Shown here one piece after another: positions 1 to 4,946 of a DNA stretch of 11,223 nucleotides. Below the pieces are notes generated by a model. It ran no database searches and was not told the DNA's origin. It was given only the letters and a program-made list of their open reading frames with translations. The stretch is from Candidatus Dadabacteria bacterium. Lineage in GTDB: Bacteria > Desulfobacterota_D > UBA1144 > Nemesobacterales > Nemesobacteraceae. Within the stretch, counting starts at the first letter, position 1. Every line of letters begins with the position of its first letter. The DNA is taken from the NCBI GenBank assembly GCA_009840385.1, contig VXNX01000012.1, positions 1 through 11,223 on the forward strand. Reading direction: 5' to 3'. The position numbers were made by a program, and so were the translations under genes.

Positions 1-1292
1 GCATCCGAACCCCACATAATTTCACTGATGTAGAGCCCCGAACCGATAAGGTCAATCGTGCCACCATTAGCGAGGAAGGTTTCCAAGTTCGGCAAACCGC
101 CTAATCCAACAAGGTTATACTTCAGTTGTGCAGGCGTCCGTTCGTTCGCCTTCGGTTCGTCCTTATCGTTACCGGGATTATTGACGATGCCCGAATTGCC
201 CTCGTTTTTCGCAAAGACAGTCCATCCACTCGCAGGAATACGGATCTCCTTGGGAATCACTACCTCAAGACCTGCCGCTTTATCTTTAAGAATTTCTTGA
301 CCAACCTTGACGGTGAGTTGGTCCATACCCTCTGTATAACCATTTGCTGCGGGGGGCATATACATTTTTGGCATCATCTTTTCCTGATCATAGAATGATT
401 TTACTTTAACAACAATGTCGTTCTTATTCTCATACTTCGGCGTAATAACGACAATATAGCGATAAAGCATCATGTTACGACCACTGGATGCTAGGTCACC
501 TGCAGTAAATGTGCCAGCACTTGCACGGGTTTCCATCATCATATCTAAAAAAGTTGGATCCCCAGCAGTTGCGTGTGAAACATCAATATGATCTTTCTTG
601 AAGCCGTCTTTGCGAGGTTCTTCACTTAGTGTAATAAGGACTTCAAAAGTATCAGCAGTGACAGGACGCAGCTCACTACCGACCCTCTCAATTTTATTTA
701 CAACTGGCTGACCTACTGGAATAGCGTCAGGCCCAGCGTCACCTTCTGCCGCAGCAACATAATGAAGTTCAATGGAGGCCTCTTTATTTTTCCCTGCAGC
801 CTTTCTTGTGGTACCATCAAGTTCGGCTCTCGGATCCGCAAGTTCTACGGTCTCTTTTGGTAGATAGACAAGAACCCGTGTTATTGCCACATTAGCCGCT
901 GCATCAGAAGCAGGCGCAGCAAGAGAACTTAAATCTGCCATATAATGCATGCCATCGGCAGTTCCATCTATACTTATTGCCCCAAGTGTAGGCGCACCAC
1001 TAACAACCTGTCCACCAAGCTTATTATAGGCAATAACCGTGAAATCGTCATCTCCTAAGTCTGTGCCACTTGCAGCATCATCAGTGCCCTGAAAATTTAT
1101 TACCTTTGTAGACATAATCTTAATCGTAATTGCTGAGCCATATACCACTTGGTTACCATCAGCAAAACTCATATCTGCGTCGCCTACACTCAGTTTTATC
1201 TCAAACTGCGCCATAGCGGACGGCACTACGAAGGCAAGAGCAAAAATTGTTATTAGACTTGTTAACGAAACTGTCATTTTCTTTGACAACAT
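1..1292 (-). CDS. Secreted lamin-tail-domain protein, paralogue A (3' end outside window)
   Basis: The frame is open from an ATG at 1292 to the window edge (430 codons) without a stop, so the C-terminus is missing. An AAGGAG ribosome site lies 9 bases before the ATG. Residues 1-28 are a Sec signal peptide: lysines at 4-5, a hydrophobic core (LITIFALAFVV) and an AMA cleavage site. The middle aligns by eye with the plus-strand paralogue at 4884-7655: both have a K-I-x-R-V-G stretch followed by T-F-x-V-x-x-x-L-S-E, a K-A-A-G-x-x-x-x-x-P-K segment and the shared motif LPNLETFLANGG. The last visible residues, ISEIMWGSD, are the opening strand of a lamin tail domain, which in the paralogue starts at about residue 418. 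The role is unknown; an exported, probably surface or matrix protein is inferred. Leader and signal-peptide codons are nearly identical to the paralogue's, the mature part is much more diverged. Confidence 0.85.
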   Translation of the reverse strand, partial: MLSKKMTVSLTSLITIFALAFVVPSAMAQFEIKLSVGDADMSFADGNQVVYGSAITIKIMSTKVINFQGTDDAASGTDLGDDDFTVIAYNKLGGQVVSGAPTLGAISIDGTADGMHYMADLSSLAAPASDAAANVAITRVLVYLPKETVELADPRAELDGTTRKAAGKNKEASIELHYVAAAEGDAGPDAIPVGQPVVNKIERVGSELRPVTADTFEVLITLSEEPRKDGFKKDHIDVSHATAGDPTFLDMMMETRASAGTFTAGDLASSGRNMMLYRYIVVITPKYENKNDIVVKVKSFYDQEKMMPKMYMPPAANGYTEGMDQLTVKVGQEILKDKAAGLEVVIPKEIRIPASGWTVFAKNEGNSGIVNNPGNDKDEPKANERTPAQLKYNLVGLGGLPNLETFLANGGTIDLIGSGLYISEIMWGSD

Positions 1293-1432
1293 TCGTTTTA
1301 TCTCCTTGTTCTTATGGAATAAAATGTTTGACGGGTTGGGAGACCCAACCCCTACTTACCTAAAACCTAAATAAGAACGGACTCAGGGATTATTAAATCC
1401 GTATCTTGATTTGAACTTAACCTTTTGCACAT
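1230..1432 (-). repeat. Inverted-repeat arm 1: leader plus signal-peptide codons of paralogue A
   Basis: Read on the minus strand, this block matches 4733-4946 on the plus strand almost base for base, from ATGTGCAAAAGG through the leader, ribosome site and about the first 21 codons. The other arm carries a 9-base insertion (4797-4805) and a 2-base insertion near the ribosome site. No clear promoter boxes could be picked out, but the conserved AT-rich stretch around 1385-1425 is the likely place. Confidence 0.85.
1333..1351 (-). promoter_or_regulatory. Leader hairpin of paralogue A
   Basis: GGGTTGGG, a 3-base loop and CCCAACCC form a perfect 8-bp stem in the untranslated leader, about 40 bases before the start codon. 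The paralogue leader has the same hairpin at 4823-4841. There is no T-run, so it does not look like an intrinsic terminator. It may be a mRNA stability element or a dispersed palindromic repeat. Confidence 0.6.
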
Positions 1433-1459
1433 TCTGTTAGGTTGCAACTCTGTTGCACA

Positions 1460-1681
1460 CTACGATGTGCTATCTTCAAGGGTTGTCCGATGTGCTTCTA
1501 ACAATGACTCTTTATGTGCTGAGATGAGTTCCTGTTCAAACTCTACCCACATTGGACTTTTCCGCCAACGGGAGACATTTGAGACAGACGTTTCGAGAAG
1601 CGTCGCTATCTCATTATCCGTTTTCCCAGCGAAAGACATCTCACATGCAGTCAAAATCATTTTTGTGTTTGAGCGGCGCAT
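1460..1681 (-). CDS. Small helix-turn-helix DNA-binding protein (73 aa)
   Basis: The gene starts with ATG at 1681, with GAGGAA about 7 bases upstream, and ends in TAG. A sigma70-like promoter lies just upstream (1740-1768). Residues 12-45 have the pattern of a helix-turn-helix: A-x-x-x-x-F-A-G-K-T-D-N-E-I-A, then S-V-S-N-V-S-R-W-R-K as recognition helix, followed by an amphipathic helix (W45 to about H65). This resembles the N-terminal HTH of phage terminase small subunits and small transposon-associated HTH proteins; no further domain is present. A direct-repeat array sits just upstream of its promoter, so autoregulation is possible but only inferred. The opposite strand over this stretch also has an open frame, but it lacks any ribosome site and reads through the promoter and repeats. 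Confidence 0.65.
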   Translation of the reverse strand: MRRSNTKMILTACEMSFAGKTDNEIATLLETSVSNVSRWRKSPMWVEFEQELISAHKESLLEAHRTTLEDSTS

Positions 1682-1739
1682 CGTAAATTCCTCGCGTAAG
1701 TGTATGAAAAATCTCGCGTTTCAACCCTTTACGCCATTA

Positions 1740-1768
1740 ATTTTACACTATATAACGCTTCTTGTCAA
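1740..1768 (-). promoter_or_regulatory. Sigma70-type promoter for the 73-aa HTH gene
   Basis: On the minus strand TTGACA (1768-1763) is followed by a 17-base spacer and TAAAAT (1745-1740), a near-consensus pair. It lies about 60 bases before the ATG at 1681 and directly downstream of the phased A-tract array. Confidence 0.75.
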
Positions 1769-1776
1769 ATTATTTT

Positions 1777-1869
1777 TCAAAAAAATGCAGTTTTTTTCAA
1801 AAAAGGTGCATGATTTATCAAAAAAGGTGCGAAATTCGTCAAAAACGTGTAAAATACATGAAAATCGCC
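1777..1869 (-). repeat. Five helically phased A-tract direct repeats
   Basis: On the plus strand the unit begins TCAAAAA and continues with a GTGC-type core. Units start at 1777, 1797, 1818, 1839 and 1859 (the last degenerate, TGAAAATCGCC), so spacing is 20, 21, 21 and 20 bases, about two helical turns. Units 2 and 3 share TCAAAAAAGGTGC exactly. The array abuts the -35 box of the HTH gene promoter. It could bend the DNA, act as a set of UP-like elements, or be iteron-type binding sites for the HTH protein. Confidence 0.75.
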
Positions 1870-2014
1870 ATTTGGTTTATTCTGTAGTGCAAACTTCTAA
1901 CGTGCGTATCCTCCCTGTGAGTGTTTTGTTACTGACCCCTGATGACTGAAGCGGTAGGTTTAACTTCTGTCCAATTTAATTATACGTATTTCTACCCCTA
2001 AAAGTCAAGTGCCG

Positions 2015-2043
2015 TTGCACTTTAGTATATACTTTAATATATA
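2015..2043 (+). promoter_or_regulatory. Probable promoter for the HTH/coiled-coil gene
   Basis: TTGCAC (2015-2020), a 17-base spacer and TATATA (2038-2043) sit about 100 bases before the ATG at 2146. The stretch between the repeat array (ending near 1869) and this promoter holds nothing else I can identify. Confidence 0.5.
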
Positions 2044-2114
2044 AGGGCAGGCAGGCACGCACCCTGTGCCGTCCACTTCATTATAGGGCAGGTTTTGTGC
2101 CTGCCGACTGCCCT
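2044..2114 (+). promoter_or_regulatory. Structured leader with competing stems
   Basis: AGGGCAG-GCAGGCAC (2044-2058) can pair with GTGCCTGC-cga-CTGCCCT (2097-2114), a 15-bp stem with one 3-base bulge. A second AGGGCAG at 2085-2091 competes for the same CTGCCCT (2108-2114). The structure lies between the promoter and the start codon of the downstream gene and has no T-run. Confidence 0.5.
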
Positions 2115-2145
2115 GATAAGGGGATTAGGAGTGTTACTCAATACC

Positions 2146-2562
2146 ATGAATCAAGAAATCTATCTCTCTGTCGCACAAGCCGCCGATCTACTGGGTATCT
2201 CGCAGGAAACGCTTTACAAAGAGATACAAGCCAAGAACCTCACCGCCGTAGAGAACCCAGACAGGAAGCGGAAACATCAGGTCATCGCACACAGCGAACT
2301 CTCGCGTCTCTACGGCAACGTATACATCCCCGATGGGTACCTCGAATACGCCGGGGACAAGTCCGTCGATTTTGTCAGAGTTGCGCTCCGGCAGGAGAAC
2401 GAGCGACTCCGTAAGGCGTTGGAAGATACCCAGAAACGTGAGCAATTCCTCAATGACCAACTCGCCACCGCACTTCAAAACCAAAGAACACTCATCGAGG
2501 CACACGCAGAACTCACAAAAACCCTTGATAACCTCACCACCATACTGGAGAATATGACGTAG
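2146..2562 (+). CDS. Excisionase/MerR-type HTH protein with coiled-coil tail (138 aa)
   Basis: Residues 6-32 (YLSVAQAADLLGISQETLYK) fit the excisionase-family HTH_17 fold used by Xis, MerR and plasmid proteins. A basic patch (DRKRKHQ, 39-45) and an S-E-L-x-R-L-Y segment complete the DNA-binding part. From about residue 75 to the end the chain is a long charged helix with leucine spacing typical of a coiled coil. ATG 2146 was chosen because the HTH alignment starts there; GGATTAGGAG lies 14 bases upstream, a long spacing, and a GTG at 2131 is an in-frame alternative. An N-terminal HTH plus C-terminal coiled coil also describes single-protein plasmid partition factors such as pSK1 Par, but transcriptional repressor is equally possible. 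It has no recombinase domain, so it is not the recombinase of an IS607 element. Confidence 0.75.
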   Translation: MNQEIYLSVAQAADLLGISQETLYKEIQAKNLTAVENPDRKRKHQVIAHSELSRLYGNVYIPDGYLEYAGDKSVDFVRVALRQENERLRKALEDTQKREQFLNDQLATALQNQRTLIEAHAELTKTLDNLTTILENMT

Positions 2563-2570
2563 ATTCTTGG

Positions 2571-2619
2571 TTTTGTAAATCTTTCAATAATTTTGTAAAA
2601 TACCGCTTTATTTTACAAA
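2571..2619. repeat. TTTTGTAAA repeats with 10-bp palindrome, possible terminator or operator
   Basis: TTTTGTAAA occurs at 2571-2579 and 2591-2599, and TTTGTAAAAT (2592-2601) is inverted perfectly as ATTTTACAAA (2610-2619) across an 8-base loop. It starts 9 bases after the stop of the HTH/coiled-coil gene. The stem is almost all A-T and lacks a classical T-run, so it would be a weak terminator; an operator is the alternative. Confidence 0.45.
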
Positions 2620-2750
2620 TAATTCCTATCGAATTACAATCTTCTCAAATCTACATCTCTCGGGAGATTCCCACATTTCTCAATCCCGGTCCCTTCCTCA
2701 TTGCGCCTTCCGTTCCTGTTCTTTCTGCTTGTCCGGTGGTGGATTCTATT

Positions 2751-2842
2751 GACACTCCCACGTCTAAAGTCGTGGGATTCTTGCTTCGTCATTTGTAACC
2801 TCCCGCAAGTGGAGGAATTACACAAACTCCACAAGCGTTTTA
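2751..2842 (-). ncRNA. Putative omega RNA 3' part / element right end
   Basis: Just after the tnpB stop the minus strand folds into two stems: GGAGG/CCTCC (2811-2815 with 2799-2803) extended by GTAA/TTAC across a bulge, and CCCACG/CGTGGG (2757-2762 with 2771-2776), whose loop contains the CTTTAG typical of this family. In TnpB elements the guide RNA overlaps the 3' end of tnpB, runs through these stems and ends in a guide taken from flanking DNA. The guide here would begin near 2750 (TAGAATCC...). The 5' boundary, somewhere inside tnpB, cannot be seen. Confidence 0.5.
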
Positions 2843-3994
2843 ACTCTCCGTGTATCCCACGGCGAGGGTTCTTAAGTTGATTGCTGCGTTGACATCTCTA
2901 TCGAGAAACATACCACAGTTGCTACAGTGATACTCCCGAGCCGACAGCGTTAAGGCATCTTTTTTATGTCCGCAACTGCTACAGATTTTAGAACTTGCGA
3001 AAAAGCGATCCGCCTGCACAATCGGGATACCCAATGCTTGGGCTTTCGTCTTGAGTTTCTCAAGAAAACCTCCGAGTGCCGTATCAGATAACGCCTTTGC
3101 TAACTTTCGATTCTTAAGCAGGTTCGTAACCTGTAGCGTCTCAATACCGATTCTGGATGCACACTTGAGAATATCGGTTGTCGCTTGATGGTGGGCATCG
3201 CGTCGGATACACGCAATCCGATAATGGATACGCTCTACTTTTCGCTTTTGCTTGTACCAGTTCTGACTCAAGAAAACTTTACGACTCAACTTGCGTTGTT
3301 CTCTCTTGAGTTTTCGCTCATATCGCTTCAGAGGTTTCGGGTTCTCATACTTTTTACCAGTGTCAAGCGTTGCGAGCGTCGAAATGCCTACATCTATACC
3401 GAGAGTGGGGTAGATAGAACGTTCTATCTGCTCAGGTGTTCCAATATCGGTATGAGACGCAAAATAATCAATAAACTCCGATGATACAGGGCATCGTTCG
3501 ATAGGAGGCTCAACTTCTACAGAGACGGACGCAAACCAGCGGTGCGCGGTCCTTGAGACCGTAACAGATACGATTTTCCCCTTAAAACGCAATTCCTCAA
3601 ACGTCTTGACCCACCCTATTTTAGGTAATTTGATACGTTTGCCTGCCATGCGGACGGCCTGCTCATCGGTTGTATAGGAATGTTTACACCCGCGCTTCTT
3701 GAACTTTGGGAACTTCGCACGCTTTGCTTTCCAATTGTCTATAGCAGCACCGAGATGATGGACGGCATACATCGCGGCTCGCTGATCTTGTGCTTGCGTC
3801 CAATCAAACGCTTTCTTCTTCTGATTAAAGCGTTTGTTAAGGTCATACATGGACAAGAAGTTATCCGCTGAGAGTTCCGCCTTAAAATCAGACAAAGCTG
3901 AGTTATATGCAAACTTCGCATAACCGCATTGCTGGTAAAACCATGCAATCTGAACCCTGTCCGGGCGTAATGCAATTTTGTGTGTCTTTATCAT
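2840..3994 (-). CDS. tnpB: TnpB RNA-guided endonuclease (384 aa)
   Basis: This is a full-length TnpB/OrfB. The N-terminal OrfB HTH (residues 1-45) has the usual basic start; the RuvC-like nuclease follows, with D201 in GIDVGIS, E285 in IGIETL and the DRD motif at 365-367 followed by NAAINL. A zinc ribbon lies at C338-x2-C341 and C357-x2-C360. All three catalytic acids and four cysteines are present, so the enzyme is probably active. TnpB enzymes cut DNA next to a transposon-adjacent motif using a right-end-derived RNA, and help the element persist after excision. The ATG at 3994 gives the normal N-terminus but has no clear ribosome site; it is preceded by a folded leader (4004-4088) and a consensus promoter (4092-4120). 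Confidence 0.93.
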   Translation of the reverse strand: MIKTHKIALRPDRVQIAWFYQQCGYAKFAYNSALSDFKAELSADNFLSMYDLNKRFNQKKKAFDWTQAQDQRAAMYAVHHLGAAIDNWKAKRAKFPKFKKRGCKHSYTTDEQAVRMAGKRIKLPKIGWVKTFEELRFKGKIVSVTVSRTAHRWFASVSVEVEPPIERCPVSSEFIDYFASHTDIGTPEQIERSIYPTLGIDVGISTLATLDTGKKYENPKPLKRYERKLKREQRKLSRKVFLSQNWYKQKRKVERIHYRIACIRRDAHHQATTDILKCASRIGIETLQVTNLLKNRKLAKALSDTALGGFLEKLKTKAQALGIPIVQADRFFASSKICSSCGHKKDALTLSAREYHCSNCGMFLDRDVNAAINLRTLAVGYTES

Positions 3995-4003
3995 GGTATA
4001 TCA

Positions 4004-4088
4004 AGTATCAAGTCTTTAACCCCTAACGAGTGGGTAGGCAGCCACGTTACCAAGTGGTAACGCTCGTTATGACTGCCAACTTGATACT
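4004..4088 (-). promoter_or_regulatory. Complex folded leader of tnpB, potential pseudoknot
   Basis: Four exact inverted pairs occur in 85 bases: AGTATCAAGT 4004-4013 with 4079-4088; TAACGAG 4024-4030 with 4063-4069; GGCAG 4037-4041 with 4073-4077; CGTTACC 4045-4051 with 4056-4062 around loop AAGT. The second and third pairs interleave, so they are alternative stems or a pseudoknot. The predicted transcription start (near 4085) falls in the outer stem, so most of this would be in the tnpB mRNA leader. Confidence 0.65.
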
Positions 4089-4091
4089 ATA

Positions 4092-4120
4092 ATTATACCA
4101 CAATTCTGTGTCAATGTCAA
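4092..4120 (-). promoter_or_regulatory. Perfect consensus sigma70 promoter of tnpB
   Basis: On the minus strand TTGACA (4120-4115), exactly 17 bases, then TATAAT (4097-4092). Both hexamers are full consensus, which is unusual for a transposon nuclease gene, normally expressed weakly. Confidence 0.85.
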
Positions 4121-4159
4121 ATCTATTTAAGAGTTCGGAAGACTCCCGAACCCTTATGA

Positions 4160-4179
4160 CCCAACGCTAAAGCATTGGG
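4160..4179 (-). repeat. Left-end hairpin of the TnpB element
   Basis: On the minus strand CCCAATGC-TTTA-GCGTTGGG forms an 8-bp stem with one T-G pair, matching the right-end hairpin in loop and flank (both preceded by AAT or ATC and CCCA). A further 6-bp hairpin, GTTCGG/CCGAAC (4133-4138 with 4146-4151), lies between it and the promoter. Confidence 0.6.
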
Positions 4180-4213
4180 ATTGTTAAGGGAGTCTCTTCA
4201 CTCCTACTGAAAT

Positions 4214-4240
4214 ACCCCAGCGTTTCCCTGGGGTGTTTTT
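4214..4240 (+). terminator. Intrinsic terminator without an adjacent gene
   Basis: ACCCCAG (4214-4220), a 7-base loop and CTGGGGT (4228-4234) are followed by GTTTTT. It points along the plus strand, but the nearest plus-strand gene upstream ends at 2562, on the other side of the TnpB element. It may be that gene's original terminator, separated by the insertion. Confidence 0.65.
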
Positions 4241-4282
4241 AATCTCCACCTTTCCTTCTATCCCCCATCCTTGAAATTCCAC

Positions 4283-4454
4283 TGCCGGGTCTCCCCTGGC
4301 GATAAGGACTTTCAGTTGTTAGTTTTCTGGCACGTCTTTAGACCGCGACGACACCGCCGCACTCAACATCCTTCTGAGGGCTGCAGCATCCCTTCGTGGA
4401 GAGCGGTGGGTTCCCCGCCTCTATGAAACGAGAAACAGTCCCAAAAAGCATTAG
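4283..4454 (+). pseudogene. C-terminal remnant of a second TnpB
   Basis: From 4338 one frame reads LDRDDTAALNILLRA and continues with PRLYETRNSPKK to a TAG at 4452-4454; LDRD-x-x-A-A-L-N-I-L is the third RuvC motif plus the terminal helix of TnpB. In the neighbouring frame at 4283-4337 a cysteine is followed by GDKDFQLLVF, reminiscent of the zinc-ribbon region, so a one-base frameshift separates the two parts. No upstream tnpB is left and no right-end hairpin was recognised. It is on the opposite strand to, and not similar enough to be a duplicate of, the intact tnpB nearby. The minus-strand open frame over 4363-4626 is treated as a by-product. Confidence 0.5.
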
Positions 4455-4732
4455 GCTTTAAGACCTCCCATCCGTTGACAACACGCTGTACCCTCCCTAA
4501 ATGTTTTTCTGAGGCGTTGAGCGTCAAGAGAGTGCGGTTCCTGTGGCTAATTTTCAGAGGATCAGCACAACGTCTTCGGAAATTCGGTTGCCTGTTACTT
4601 TTTGTTAACTTTTCCCGGCTCTCCAAGTGTGTTGAAATTCTGCTGAAATTGTGGACAAAACTTAACTGTATGTATCAAAATTGGCGAAATTGGAGGGTTT
4701 TTTCCCATATTTTCCCTGTTAAACTTAACGTT
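4455..4732. other. Intergenic stretch, no gene seen
   Basis: An open frame runs from 4475 into the repeat arm (to 4822), but it has no ribosome site, no recognisable domain and ends inside the conserved leader of the downstream gene. I see no convincing RNA gene here. Confidence 0.5.
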
Positions 4733-4946
4733 ATGTGCAAAAGGTTAAGTTCAAATCAAGATACGGATTTAATAATCCCTGAGTCCGTTCTTATTTTCTA
4801 CATAAAGGTTTTAGGTAAGTAAGGGTTGGGTCTCCCAATCCGTCAAACATTTTATTCCACATAAGAACAAGGAGATAGAACGAATGTTGTCAAAGAAAAT
4901 GGCATTTTCGTTAACAAGTCTAATCACAATATTTGCGTTGGCTTTC
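4733..4946 (+). repeat. Inverted-repeat arm 2: leader plus signal-peptide codons of paralogue B
   Basis: This mirrors 1230-1432. It includes the leader hairpin at 4823-4841, where one G-C pair of the first copy has become G-T, so the stem is kept in RNA. A 9-base insertion (4797-4805) is specific to this arm. Confidence 0.85.

Larger units (their letters stand above)
2751..4195 (-). mobile_element. IS200/IS605-type element carrying tnpB only
   Basis: The element comprises tnpB, a left-end hairpin at 4160-4179 and a right-end hairpin at 2757-2776, both on the minus strand with a CCCA...CTTTAG...TGGG pattern. No tnpA (HUH Y1 transposase) is present, so mobility would need a TnpA in trans. Exact ends cannot be fixed: the right end is probably just after GTGTCAA (near 2750), and the left end lies near 4180-4200, where CCCTTA/TAAGGG and AGACT/AGTCT extend the left hairpin region to 4140-4195. 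Elements of this family insert without target duplication, so none is expected. Confidence 0.7.

Noticed and set aside
1777-1869. CRISPR array
   Set aside because: The period is only 20-21 bases with degenerate units and no unique spacers; promoter-proximal A-tract repeats explain it better.
1425-1949. 174-codon open frame on the plus strand
   Set aside because: It lies opposite the HTH gene and runs through that gene's promoter and the repeat array; it has no ribosome site and no domain-like sequence.
2634-2834. 66-codon minus-strand open frame after tnpB
   Set aside because: It reads through the predicted omega RNA and right-end hairpin, so it is most likely a by-product.
2146-3994. IS607-type element with the HTH gene as recombinase
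   Set aside because: The HTH protein has a coiled coil instead of a serine recombinase domain, is on the opposite strand, and the tnpB ends look IS605-like.
4363-4626. 87-codon minus-strand open frame
   Set aside because: It is antisense to the TnpB remnant, has no ribosome site and no recognisable motif.
4649-4657. TGTGGACAA as a DnaA box
   Set aside because: It deviates from the consensus and stands alone; no cluster, AT-rich unwinding region or replication gene accompanies it.
4475-4822. 115-codon plus-strand open frame
   Set aside because: It ends within the conserved leader of the secreted gene and has no start signal; composition looks non-coding.
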